64,000 nt of DNA from Modestobacter sp. DSM 44400 (lineage in GTDB: Bacteria; Actinomycetota; Actinomycetes; Mycobacteriales; Geodermatophilaceae), in the NCBI RefSeq assembly GCF_900107175.1, contig NZ_FNOZ01000008.1, forward strand, positions 1 to 64,000, written 5' to 3'. The position numbers and the translations under genes were made by a program. Every line of letters begins with the position of its first letter. The first letter of the stretch is position 1. Shown here piece after piece: positions 56,544-64,000 of this stretch. The notes beneath the pieces are model-generated. The model was not told the origin of the DNA. It did no database searches and was given only the letters and a program-made list of their open reading frames with translations.

Positions 56544-58550
56544 GTGCCGAACCGACTCGCCAGCGCGACCTCGCCCTACCTGCTCCAGCACGCCGACAAC
56601 CCGGTCGACTGGCGCGAATGGGGTGCCGACGCGTTCGCCGAGGCGCGGGAGCGCGGGGTTCCGGTCCTGGTCTCGGTCGGCTACGCCGCCTGTCACTGGT
56701 GCCACGTCATGGCCCACGAGTCGTTCGAGGACGCCGAGACCGCCGCCCAGATGAACGCCGGGTTCGTCTGCGTCAAGGTCGACCGGGAGGAGCGACCGGA
56801 CGTCGACAGCGTCTACATGGCCGCCACCCAGGCGCTCACCGGCTCCGGTGGCTGGCCGATGACGGTCTTCGCCACCCCGGACGGCACACCGTTCTACTGC
56901 GGCACCTACTTCCCACCGCGCGGCGGCCGCGGGCTGCCCGGCTTCCGCCAGCTGCTGAGCGCGGTGACCGAGGCGTGGTCGAACCGGCGGGGCGAGCTGG
57001 AGGCGGCCGGCACCCAGATCGTGCAGGGCATCTCCGGCCGGCTGGACCTCGGCGACCCGGTGCCGCTGTCGGCCGAGCTGCTCGACGGCGCGATCGCCAC
57101 CCTCGCCGACATCCACGACCGGCGGGCCGGCGGCTTCGGTGGAGCGCCCAAGTTCCCGCCGTCCATGCTGCTGGAGTTCCTGTTGCGTGCGCACGCCCGC
57201 CGCGGTGACGAGCAGAGCTTGCAGATGGCGACCAGCACCGCCGAGGCGATGGCCCGCGGCGGCATCTACGACCAGTTGGCCGGCGGGTTCGCCCGGTACT
57301 CGGTGGACGCCTCCTGGGCGGTGCCGCACTTCGAGAAGATGCTCTACGACAACACCCTCCTGCTGCGCGTGTACGCCCACCTGTGGCGCAGCACCGGGCT
57401 GCCGTGGGCGCGCCGGGTGGCCGAGGAGACCGCTGCCTTCCTGCGCCGCGACCTGGGCACCGACCAGGGCGGGTTCGCGTCGGCGCTGGACGCCGACACC
57501 GAGGGTGTCGAGGGGCTCACCTACGTGTGGACGCCGGCCCAGCTGGTCGAGGTGCTCGGTGAGGAGGACGGCGCCTGGGCCGCGGAGGTCTTCACCGTGA
57601 CCTCAGCGGGCACCTTCGAGCACGGCAGCTCCACCCTGCAGCTGCTGTGCGACGTTGACGACGCCCAGCGGCTCGCCCGCGTTCGGGCGGAGCTCGCCGC
57701 GGCCCGGGCCCGGCGCCCCCAGCCCGCCCGCGACGACAAGGTGGTCACCGCCTGGAACGGCCTGGCCATCGCGGCGCTGGCCGACTTCGGAGCGCTGACC
57801 GGCAACGCCGACGCGGTGGCGGCCGCGCGGGCGGCCGCCGAGCTGCTGCACGGCACCCACTGGGTCGACGGCCGGCTCCGCCGGGCCTCCCGGGACGGCG
57901 TCGTGGGCGCCCACGCGGGGGTCCTGGAGGACTACGGCGACCTGGCCGAGGGACTGCTCGCGCTGCATGCGGCGACGGGTGAAGGACGGTGGCTGTCCTG
58001 GGCCGGCGAGCTGCTGGACGTCGTCGCCGAGCAGTTCGTCGACGCCGACGGCCAGTGGTACGACACCGCCGCGGACGCCGAGGCGCTGATCCACCGCCCG
58101 TTCGACCCGGCCGACGGGCCGACGCCGGCCGGCATCGCCGCAGCGGCCGGTGCGCTGGTCGGGTACTCGGCGCTCGTCGGGTCGCCGGAGCACCGGGAAC
58201 GAGGTGCTGCGGCGCTGGCCTCGCTGGCGCGGCTGGGGACGCAGGCGCCGCGGGCGGCCGGCTGGGCCGCCGCGGTGGGGGAAGCGTTGCTGGCCGGACC
58301 GCTGGAGGTGGCGGTGAGCGGGCCGGCCGGTCCGGAGCGGGACGCCCTGGCTGCCGCGGCCCGCGGCTCTACCAGCCCGGGCGCGGTCGTCGTCGTGGGG
58401 GAGCCGGACGCCCCCGGCGTCCCGTTGCTGGCCGACCGTCCGGTACGCGACGGCCGCCCGGCTGCCTACGTCTGCCGGGGCTTCGTCTGCGCCGTGCCGG
58501 TCGGCGACGCGTCCGCTCTCAGCGCGGCGATGGCGCCCCCTGGCAACTGA
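56544..58550 (+). CDS. DUF255/thioredoxin-domain protein (YyaL/SSP411 type)
   Basis: The 668-residue protein has an N-terminal thioredoxin-like DUF255 domain: [19 protein letters not shown], the Cys pair in [18 protein letters not shown], then [18 protein letters not shown]. The rest is an alpha/alpha-barrel of the six-hairpin type with [43 protein letters not shown] and [17 protein letters not shown]. Homologues were linked to cellobiose-epimerase-like folds; the reaction is unknown. GTG 56544 follows GGGGAG. The gene is in the same order as M. tuberculosis Rv1084. Confidence 0.92.
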   Translation: MPNRLASATSPYLLQHADNPVDWREWGADAFAEARERGVPVLVSVGYAACHWCHVMAHESFEDAETAAQMNAGFVCVKVDREERPDVDSVYMAATQALTGSGGWPMTVFATPDGTPFYCGTYFPPRGGRGLPGFRQLLSAVTEAWSNRRGELEAAGTQIVQGISGRLDLGDPVPLSAELLDGAIATLADIHDRRAGGFGGAPKFPPSMLLEFLLRAHARRGDEQSLQMATSTAEAMARGGIYDQLAGGFARYSVDASWAVPHFEKMLYDNTLLLRVYAHLWRSTGLPWARRVAEETAAFLRRDLGTDQGGFASALDADTEGVEGLTYVWTPAQLVEVLGEEDGAWAAEVFTVTSAGTFEHGSSTLQLLCDVDDAQRLARVRAELAAARARRPQPARDDKVVTAWNGLAIAALADFGALTGNADAVAAARAAAELLHGTHWVDGRLRRASRDGVVGAHAGVLEDYGDLAEGLLALHAATGEGRWLSWAGELLDVVAEQFVDADGQWYDTAADAEALIHRPFDPADGPTPAGIAAAAGALVGYSALVGSPEHRERGAAALASLARLGTQAPRAAGWAAAVGEALLAGPLEVAVSGPAGPERDALAAAARGSTSPGAVVVVGEPDAPGVPLLADRPVRDGRPAAYVCRGFVCAVPVGDASALSAAMAPPGN

Positions 58551-58566
58551 TTACACGCTTACAGTG
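58551..58566 (+). promoter_or_regulatory. tandem TTACAC/TTACAG half-sites (possible RHH operator)
   Basis: TTACAC at 58551 and TTACAG at 58559 repeat with 8-bp spacing immediately after the DUF255 stop and 29 bp before the next start. This layout fits a ribbon-helix-helix operator. The next gene encodes an RHH-like C-terminus, so autoregulation is plausible. Confidence 0.45.
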
Positions 58567-58594
58567 TGCGCATCGTCGTCCCGAGGAGGACACC

Positions 58595-59179
58595 ATGCAC
58601 GCACACGACCGTTTCCCATCCGAGGGCTTTCCGGGCCGGGGCCGCGCCCGAGGCCGTGCCGCGGAGGCGCCGCCCCCGGTCGACCGTGCCGAGGTGGCCG
58701 GCTGGTTCGCCGGCCGGCTGCCCGACGAGTGGTTCACCGGCCCGGTCGAACTGCTCATCGACCGGGACGAGATCACCGTGGTCGGGGCCGTCCCGGAGCC
58801 CGACGCCGGCGAGGGGGACGCGTCCGCGGCCCGGGCCGGCCGGATCGCCCGGTTCCGTGAGCAGACCCGTGAGCAGCGGATGGGCATCGCCGACGCGGCC
58901 CAGGCCCGGTACGGTCGCTCTGTCGCGTGGGGAGCCCGCTGCGGCGACACCCGGGAGCTGTTCACCACGCTGTCCGTGCCGGTGATGACCCGGCTGCGCC
59001 AGCCCGAGCGCCAGGTCCTCGACACCCTCGTGGACGCCGGCGTCGCCCGGTCCCGGTCGGAGGCGCTGGCCTGGTCGGTACGGCTGGTCGGCGAGCACAC
59101 CGAGCAGTGGCTCACCCAGCTGCGGGACGCGATGGCCTCGGTCGAGGAGGTCCGCGCCCGGGGGCCGCAGCTCGATTGA
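58595..59179 (+). CDS. hypothetical protein with ribbon-helix-helix-like C-terminal domain
   Basis: The 194-residue protein is not fully recognised. Residues about 33-110 form a compact segment with EVAGWFAGRLPDEWFTGPVE and ITVVGAVPEP, followed by basic helices (FREQTREQRMGIADAAQARYG). The C-terminus reads LSVPVMTRLRQPERQVLDTL, then VDAGVARSRSEALAWSVRLV, which resembles a CopG/RHH unit (strand, helix A, then SRSEAL). GAGGAGGA lies before ATG 58595. A pair of TTACAC/TTACAG half-sites lies upstream, consistent with a DNA-binding autoregulator. Confidence 0.7.
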   Translation: MHAHDRFPSEGFPGRGRARGRAAEAPPPVDRAEVAGWFAGRLPDEWFTGPVELLIDRDEITVVGAVPEPDAGEGDASAARAGRIARFREQTREQRMGIADAAQARYGRSVAWGARCGDTRELFTTLSVPVMTRLRQPERQVLDTLVDAGVARSRSEALAWSVRLVGEHTEQWLTQLRDAMASVEEVRARGPQLD

Positions 59180-59199
59180 CCTGCGAGGGTGGTGGGGTG

Positions 59200-59859
59200 A
59201 TGGACCGCCTGGCCCTGCTCGAGGGCGCCTACGTCCCGCTCTCCTCGGTGCTCGGCACACTGGACACCGAGGAGGGCTGGCGGCCCACCGGCTGCGCCGG
59301 CTGGGCGGTGCTCGACCTCATCCAGCACCTGCTCTTCGACACCCAGCGCGCCCTGGTCGCGCTGGCCACGCCGGCCGACGTCCCGGCCGACGCCGACGCG
59401 GTCGGGTACTGGCGCGCCTGGCAGCCGACCGACGCCGAGAACGCCGCGGACCTCTGGCGGACCCGGGTGACCGCGAGCGCCTCGCGCGGTCTGGCGGCGC
59501 TGACCGGCTCCTACGCCGAGGCCACGGCGGCCGTGCTGGTCGCGGCGTCCCGGCTGGACCCGGCGGCCCGGGTGCGCACCCAGGGCCACGTGCTGCGGGT
59601 GGGTGACCTGCTGTCCACCCTCGCCGTCGAGGCCGCCGTCCACCACTTGGACCTCGTCGTGTCGCTGGACCGGCCGGGACCGGGCGGGGAGCCACTCGCT
59701 GAGGTGCGGATGGTGCTCACGGAGCTCGCCGGCGGGTCGCTGCCGCGCCGCTGGGACGACGCCACCGCGGCCCGGCGCGGCACCGGCCGGTCGCCGTTGA
59801 CCGCCGCTGACCGGCTGGAACTGGGCCCCGTTGCCGCGCGCTTCCCGCTGTTCGGCTGA
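59200..59859 (+). CDS. maleylpyruvate isomerase family mycothiol-dependent enzyme (DinB/MDMPI fold)
   Basis: The 219-residue protein fits the MDMPI N-domain/DinB four-helix bundle: EEGWRPTGCAGWAVLDLIQHLLFDTQRA (with the metal-binding His in IQHLLFD), a second conserved block LRVGDLLSTLAVEAAVHHLDLVVSL with HH, and SPLTAADRLELG at the end. Such proteins use mycothiol as a cofactor or bind a metal with two or three His. The ATG follows GGTGGGG. The exact substrate is unknown. Confidence 0.82.
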   Translation: MDRLALLEGAYVPLSSVLGTLDTEEGWRPTGCAGWAVLDLIQHLLFDTQRALVALATPADVPADADAVGYWRAWQPTDAENAADLWRTRVTASASRGLAALTGSYAEATAAVLVAASRLDPAARVRTQGHVLRVGDLLSTLAVEAAVHHLDLVVSLDRPGPGGEPLAEVRMVLTELAGGSLPRRWDDATAARRGTGRSPLTAADRLELGPVAARFPLFG

Positions 59860-59888
59860 GCCGCGACCGGCTGTCCGCGCCGACCAGG

Positions 59889-59894
59889 GACACT
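59889..59894 (+). promoter_or_regulatory. -10 element for leaderless flavoprotein transcript
   Basis: GACACT is followed by 7 nt and the GTG at 59902. Confidence 0.45.
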
Positions 59895-59901
59895 GGGCTC
59901 C

Positions 59902-61146
59902 GTGCCACCCCCACCCGAGCCCGCCAGCACCGACGTCCTGGTGGTCGGGGCCGGTCCGGCCGGTTCGGCGGCCGCGGCCTGGGCGGCGCGCAGCGGAACG
60001 GACGTCGTCCTGGCCGACGCCGCGGTCTTCCCCCGGGACAAGACCTGCGGCGACGGGCTGACCCCCCGCGCGATCGCCGAGCTCGACCAGCTGGGGCTGG
60101 GGGACTGGGTCCGCTCGCACGGGCGCAACCGCGGGCTGCGGGCGGCCGGCTTCGGGCAGGAACTGCTCCTGCCCTGGCCCGGTGGCTCGCTGCCCGACCA
60201 CGGGGGCGCCGTGCCGCGCACCGAGCTGGACGCCCGGATCCGGCAGGCTGCGCTGGCCGACGGCGCGGTGCCGCTGGAGGGCGCGAAGGCCGTCGACGTC
60301 GAGCGGGACGGCGACCGGGTGGCCGGCGTGGTGTTCCGCCGTCCGGACGGGACGACGAGCACCGTGGCCTGCCGCCGGCTGGTCGTCGCCGACGGCGCCC
60401 GCTCCCCGCTGGGCCGGGTGCTCGGGCGGGAGTGGCACCGGGACACCGCCTACGGCGTGGCCGCGCGCGGCTACGTGAGCTCGGGCCGTAGCGACGACGA
60501 GTGGATCTCCTCGCACCTGGAGCTGCGCGGCGCGGACGGCGAGCTGCTGTCCGGCTACGGCTGGGTCTTCCCGCTCGGCCACGGCGAGGTCAACATCGGG
60601 GTCGGGACGCTGGCCACCGCCCGCCGTCCGGCGGGGGTGCAGCTGAGGTCCCTGCTGGACGTCTACGCCGGCCAGCGCCGCGCCGAATGGCAGCTCGACG
60701 GGGCGATCCGCGCGCCGGCCAGCGCGCTGCTGCCGATGGGCGGGGCGGTTTCCGGGGTCGCCGGGCGCAACTGGGCGCTGGTCGGGGACGCCGCCGGGTG
60801 TGTCAACCCGCTCAACGGCGAGGGCATCGACTACGGGCTGGAGACCGGCCGGATGCTGGCGGGCCTTCTCGACGAGCCCGACTGGTCGCCGGCCTGGCCG
60901 GCGATGCTGCGCGGGCACTACGGCGAGGCCTTCTCCATCGCGCGCCGGCTGGCCGCACTGCTCACCCTGCCGCGCTTCCTGCCCGCGGCCGGCCCGGTGG
61001 GCATGCGCTCGCGGACGCTGATGACCGTCGCCCTGCGGGTGATGGGCAACCTGGTCACCGAGGCCGACCGCGACCTCACCGCCCGCCTGTGGCGAGCCGC
61101 CGGCCGGCTGTCGGCGAAGCTGGACAAGCGCCCGCCGTTCAGCTGA
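59902..61146 (+). CDS. geranylgeranyl-reductase-type FAD oxidoreductase
   Basis: This 414-residue flavoprotein has the GXGXXG motif VLVVGAGPAGSAAAAWAARSG (split: VLVVGAGPAGSA), the substrate-side FPRDKTCGDGLTPRAI typical of geranylgeranyl reductases, VPRTELDARIRQAAL, VVADGARSPLGRVLG and the second FAD contact LVGDAAGCVNPLNGEGIDYGLETG. Family members saturate isoprenoid chains, for example of menaquinone (MenJ) or dolichyl phosphate. The neighbouring prenyl-diphosphate synthase supports a polyprenoid substrate. The exact substrate is inferred. Confidence 0.88.
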   Translation: MPPPPEPASTDVLVVGAGPAGSAAAAWAARSGTDVVLADAAVFPRDKTCGDGLTPRAIAELDQLGLGDWVRSHGRNRGLRAAGFGQELLLPWPGGSLPDHGGAVPRTELDARIRQAALADGAVPLEGAKAVDVERDGDRVAGVVFRRPDGTTSTVACRRLVVADGARSPLGRVLGREWHRDTAYGVAARGYVSSGRSDDEWISSHLELRGADGELLSGYGWVFPLGHGEVNIGVGTLATARRPAGVQLRSLLDVYAGQRRAEWQLDGAIRAPASALLPMGGAVSGVAGRNWALVGDAAGCVNPLNGEGIDYGLETGRMLAGLLDEPDWSPAWPAMLRGHYGEAFSIARRLAALLTLPRFLPAAGPVGMRSRTLMTVALRVMGNLVTEADRDLTARLWRAAGRLSAKLDKRPPFS

Positions 61147-61294
61147 CCTACGGCTGAGTCGGGGACGGAGTCGCTGCGGCCCGGAGGGTCGCTGTGGGAG
61201 GCCGGTGCGGCGGCCGGAGGCTGGCCGCCGGCGGCCCACGACGCGGCTCAGCGCCCGTCGGGGACGGCTCCTGGCTGCGGTGCGATCCGAAGGA

Positions 61295-62125
61295 TCACGA
61301 TGCATACGGACTGTTGTAGAGCGCGAAGTAGACGGCGATGTAGTGGCAGGTCGCCGCGACGATCGTCATGGCATGAAAGAGCTCGTGGTAGCCGAACGTG
61401 CCGGGCCAGGGGTTCGGCTTCTTCACCGCGTAGGAGATCGCGCCCAGGCTGTAGAGCAGCCCGCCGGCGGCCAGGAGGACGATGACGGTCACCCCGACCG
61501 TCTGCAGGATGTCCACGATGATGAACACCGCCACCCAGCCCAGCGCCAGGTAGATGGGGACGCCGAGCCAGCGCGGGGCGGTCGGCCAGACCATCTTCAG
61601 CGCGATCCCGGCGGCCGCACCTGTCCAGACGATGCCGAGGATCCAGTAGCCGGTTGGTTCGGGCACGGCCAGCAGCGCGAACGGCGTGTAGGTGCCGGCG
61701 ATGAACAGGAAGATCATCGAGTGATCGGCGCGCTTCATCAGCTTCCAGCCGCGCGGTGACCAGCGCCGCCGGTGGTAGAGCGCGCTGACGCCGAAGAGCC
61801 CCAGGATGGTCAGGGAGTAGAGGGCGACGGAGAACCCGGCCCGGGCGCCCTGCACCGCGGCCAGTGGGATGAGCACCGCGCCGGCCACGATCGCCCCGAA
61901 AAAGGCGAACAGGTGCAGCCAGCCGCGCATCCGGGGGCGGGTGTCGGGGTGGTCGTAGTCCCGGTCGCCGTACTCGGTCAGGGCCCATTCGCCCTGCCTC
62001 TCGACGGCCTCGACGTGCTCGCCCTCGGCGTGGACGGCGTCGACGGCCGCGCGCAGCGGTGCCTCGAGCTGGGCCCCGTCGGCGCTGACCCGGACGGAGC
62101 CCTCGCGGTCTGAGGAGTCGGTCAT
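61295..62125 (-). CDS. hemolysin III/PAQR family membrane protein
   Basis: The 276-residue protein has an N-terminal cytoplasmic part of about 60 residues and seven membrane helices. PAQR signatures are present: RPRMRGWLHLFAFFGAI, SALYHRRRWSPRGWKLMKRADHSMIFLFIAGTYTP with S, H and D metal ligands, and the C-terminal YHELFHAMTIVAATCHYIAVYF with two His. Related PAQR receptors are ceramidase-like hydrolases; the bacterial role is unknown. Convergent order with uppS on the other side matches M. tuberculosis Rv1085c-Rv1086. Confidence 0.93.
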   Translation of the reverse strand: MTDSSDREGSVRVSADGAQLEAPLRAAVDAVHAEGEHVEAVERQGEWALTEYGDRDYDHPDTRPRMRGWLHLFAFFGAIVAGAVLIPLAAVQGARAGFSVALYSLTILGLFGVSALYHRRRWSPRGWKLMKRADHSMIFLFIAGTYTPFALLAVPEPTGYWILGIVWTGAAAGIALKMVWPTAPRWLGVPIYLALGWVAVFIIVDILQTVGVTVIVLLAAGGLLYSLGAISYAVKKPNPWPGTFGYHELFHAMTIVAATCHYIAVYFALYNSPYAS

Positions 62126-62227
62126 GCACCGAGGCTACGGAGGCGTAGGGAGGGCGTCATCCCGAGTGGACTGTGACCCTCGTCGGCCTCGGGGGCGCGG
62201 CAGTCGGCCCGGGGGAGACGGTGGTCC

Positions 62228-62233
62228 TAGGCT
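62228..62233 (+). promoter_or_regulatory. -10 element for leaderless uppS transcript
   Basis: TAGGCT is followed by 7 nt and GTG 62241, the same arrangement as at eno. Confidence 0.65.
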
Positions 62234-62240
62234 GGCCGAC

Positions 62241-63020
62241 GTGGGGGTGCGCGCGAGGGTCCGCGACGTGCTCACCGTCCTGTACGAACGGCGGCTGGCA
62301 CGGGCGCTGCTGGGCGCCGACATCCCCCGGCACGTCGGTGTGATCATCGACGGCAACCGGCGCTGGGCCCGGGCCATCGGCCTGGCGGACGTCAACGACG
62401 GGCACCGCCGCGGGGCGGACAAGATCGTCGACCTGCTCGGCTGGTGCGACGACGCCGGGGTCGAGGTGGTGACCCTGTTCCTGCTCTCGACCGACAACCT
62501 GCGCCGTCCCGAGCCCGAGCTCACCCCGCTGCTGCGGATCATCGAGGACGTCGCCGGCGACCTGGCCCGCCCGGGTCGCCGCTGGCAGCTACGCGCGATG
62601 GGTGCCCTCGAGCTGCTCCCGGCCGAGACGGTCACCGCACTCAAGCAGGCCGAGGAGGACAGTCGCGACCGGCCGGGCGCCACGGTCAACCTGGCGGTCG
62701 GCTACGGCGGGCGACAGGAGATCGCCGACGCCGTCCGGTCACTGCTGGCCGAGCACGCCGAGCGCGGGACGACGCTGGCGGAGCTGGTCGAGACGCTGGA
62801 GGTCGACCACATCGCCGAGCACCTCTACACCCGCGGGCAGCCCGACCCTGACCTGGTGATCCGCACCAGCGGTGAGCAGCGGCTGTCGGGTTTCCTGCTG
62901 TGGCAGACGGCCAACGCCGAGTTCCACTTCACCGACGTCTACTGGCCGGAATTCCGACGCGCGGACTTCCTGCGCGCGCTGCGCGACTACGCGGCTCGGC
63001 ACCGCCGCTACGGCGGCTGA
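62241..63020 (+). CDS. short-chain Z-isoprenyl diphosphate synthase (UppS family)
   Basis: Cis-prenyltransferases extend allylic diphosphates with IPP. The 259-residue protein has the diphosphate site HVGVIIDGNRRWARAIG with the catalytic Asp, GHRRGADKIVDLLGWC, LFLLSTDNLRRPEPEL and the late RTSGEQRLSGFLLWQTANAEFHF and WPEFRRADFLRAL. Position beside hemolysin III matches M. tuberculosis Rv1086, a short-chain (Z-FPP) enzyme, so a short product is likely but unproven. GTG 62241 was chosen by the leaderless promoter and by the family N-terminus. Confidence 0.9.
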   Translation: MGVRARVRDVLTVLYERRLARALLGADIPRHVGVIIDGNRRWARAIGLADVNDGHRRGADKIVDLLGWCDDAGVEVVTLFLLSTDNLRRPEPELTPLLRIIEDVAGDLARPGRRWQLRAMGALELLPAETVTALKQAEEDSRDRPGATVNLAVGYGGRQEIADAVRSLLAEHAERGTTLAELVETLEVDHIAEHLYTRGQPDPDLVIRTSGEQRLSGFLLWQTANAEFHFTDVYWPEFRRADFLRALRDYAARHRRYGG

Positions 63021-63099
63021 CCTCTTGGCCGAAGTGGCCACTTCGGCCAAACCGGGGCGGGGCGCGGGCGGGGCGGTCCCGGCTGAGAGGATGCCGTCC

Positions 63100-64000
63100 A
63101 TGGCAGCCGGCGCGGTCGACGTCCCTCTCGAGTACGTCCGGCTGGGCCTCCGCTTCGACCGGCTCGAGGCCGGCTTCGTCGACGCCTACACCGGTGACCC
63201 GCGGGTCCGGGCGCAGGTCGCCGACGAACCGGCTCCCACGCCGCACCAGCTCCGCGACCGGGCCCGCGACCTGCTCGCCGAGCTAGAGGTGAGTGGCCTG
63301 CCCGCCGACCGGAGCGCCTACCTGCGCGGTCAGCTCACCGGGCTGGAGTGCACGGCGCGCAAGTTCGGCGGTGAGCCGGTGGGTTTCGTCGCGGAGGTGG
63401 CCGCCTACTTCCAGGTCGACGTCGCCCTCGCCGACCCGGCGACGTACGCCGCCGCGCACACCGAGTTGGACCGCCTGCTGCCCGGCAGCGGCACCCTGGC
63501 CGAGCGCTACGCGGTGCACCGCCGCCGTGAGGAGTGCCCGCCGGACCGGCTGGAGGTCGCGGTGCACGCACTGTCCTCCGCGCTGCGCGACCGGGTGCGC
63601 GGTCAGTACGGCCTGCCCGAGGCGGAGACCGTGCGCTACGAGGTGGTCACGGACAAGCCGTGGTCGGGGTTCAACTACTACGAGGGTGCCTTCCGCTCCC
63701 GGGTGGCGATCAACGCCGACCTCCCGCACCGGCTGGGCCAGCTGCCGCACCTGGTCGCCCACGAGGCCTACCCCGGCCACCACACCGAGCACTGCCGCAA
63801 GGAGCGCGGGCTGGTCGAGCGGGCGGCGCGCCTGGAGCACACGGTCTTCCTGGTCAACACTCCCGAGTGCCTGATGGCCGAGGGGCTCGCCGATCTGGGC
63901 GTGGAGGCGGCGATCGGGGAGGGCTGGGGGCCGTGGGCCGCCGACGTCCTGGGCGACCTGGGGCTGCACTTCGACGGCGAGCTGGCCGAGCGGATCGCCG
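63100..64000 (+). CDS. DUF885 family protein, 3' end outside the window
   Basis: The frame from ATG 63100 is open to the window end (300 codons), so the protein is cut. It starts MAAGAVDVPLEYVRLGLRFD and shows the family's metal-site-like motif LVAHEAYPGHHTEHC (HExxPGHH) after FNYYEGAFRSRVAINADLP, then MAEGLADLGVE. DUF885 proteins are predicted metallopeptidases or hydrolases of unknown substrate. GAGGAT lies 7 nt ahead of the ATG (63087-63092), so this too may be leaderless. Confidence 0.88.
   Translation, partial: MAAGAVDVPLEYVRLGLRFDRLEAGFVDAYTGDPRVRAQVADEPAPTPHQLRDRARDLLAELEVSGLPADRSAYLRGQLTGLECTARKFGGEPVGFVAEVAAYFQVDVALADPATYAAAHTELDRLLPGSGTLAERYAVHRRREECPPDRLEVAVHALSSALRDRVRGQYGLPEAETVRYEVVTDKPWSGFNYYEGAFRSRVAINADLPHRLGQLPHLVAHEAYPGHHTEHCRKERGLVERAARLEHTVFLVNTPECLMAEGLADLGVEAAIGEGWGPWAADVLGDLGLHFDGELAERIA

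Noticed and set aside
58519-61305. 928-codon minus-strand open frame
   Set aside because: Runs antisense over three well-supported genes with no recognisable domain.

Overview
The window is a chromosomal stretch of a very GC-rich actinobacterium. The mycothiol genes (Mca, a mycothiol-dependent maleylpyruvate isomerase family protein), actinobacterial families (DUF501, DUF4235, DUF2252, RNHCP) and many GTG or leaderless starts point there. The protein wording looks most like Geodermatophilaceae (Blastococcus, Geodermatophilus, Modestobacter); that family-level placement is an inference.

Layout. 1-4.8 kb: sulfate activation, with cysD (cut by the window start), cysN, a TauE/SafE transporter and cysC (frameshifted here). 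5.0-6.4 kb: rplY and pth. 6.5-24.8 kb: a surface-polysaccharide island with a priming sugar transferase, a GT2 and a WecG/TagA glycosyltransferase, three sulfotransferases, a Wzx-type flippase, a Wzy-type polymerase/ligase, a Wzz-type co-polymerase with a degenerate kinase domain, an APH-fold kinase, a large secreted propeller/malectin/PKD protein and a GH26-like hydrolase. 24.9-35.1 kb: housekeeping block mfd, SurA-like lipoprotein, mazG, DUF3592-like protein, eno, ftsB/divIC, DUF501, ppx. 35.1-36.5 kb: a small gene graveyard (broken polysaccharide deacetylase lipoprotein, broken PIG-L deacetylase) around an intact DUF4235 gene. 36.5-49 kb: UdgB-type uracil-DNA glycosylase, NDH-2, a tRNA with a UAA anticodon, BI-1 family protein, thiolase, SGNH hydrolase, DUF2252, GNAT, VWA/MoxR pair, threonine dehydratase and a response-regulator remnant. 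49.4-64 kb: DrrAB-type ABC exporter, M3 peptidase, RNHCP protein, greA, mca, a membrane peptide, a secreted AMIN-like protein, DUF255 protein, an RHH-like protein, a mycothiol-dependent enzyme, a geranylgeranyl-reductase-like flavoprotein, hemolysin III, a short-chain Z-prenyl transferase and a DUF885 protein cut by the window end.

How it fits together. The order pth/rplY ... mfd-mazG-eno-ftsB-DUF501-ppx and greA-mca-(membrane peptide)-DUF255-hlyIII-uppS matches, from memory, the Mycobacterium tuberculosis Rv1014c-Rv1026 and Rv1080c-Rv1086 blocks. The polysaccharide island therefore sits inside a conserved backbone. CysDN make APS and CysC makes PAPS; the three sulfotransferases would use PAPS. 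The simplest reading is a sulfated exopolysaccharide made by a Wzx/Wzy system, with sulfate supply encoded next door.

The most unusual signals are the degenerate, possibly fused Wzz/BY-kinase protein; the cysC frameshift in a G-run; two genes (pth, a GNAT) that seem to start at CTG inside a CTGA stop/start overlap; a class-I-shaped tRNA with a Leu(UAA) anticodon; a GAAGGACCCC motif recurring just after stop codons; and many leaderless promoters.
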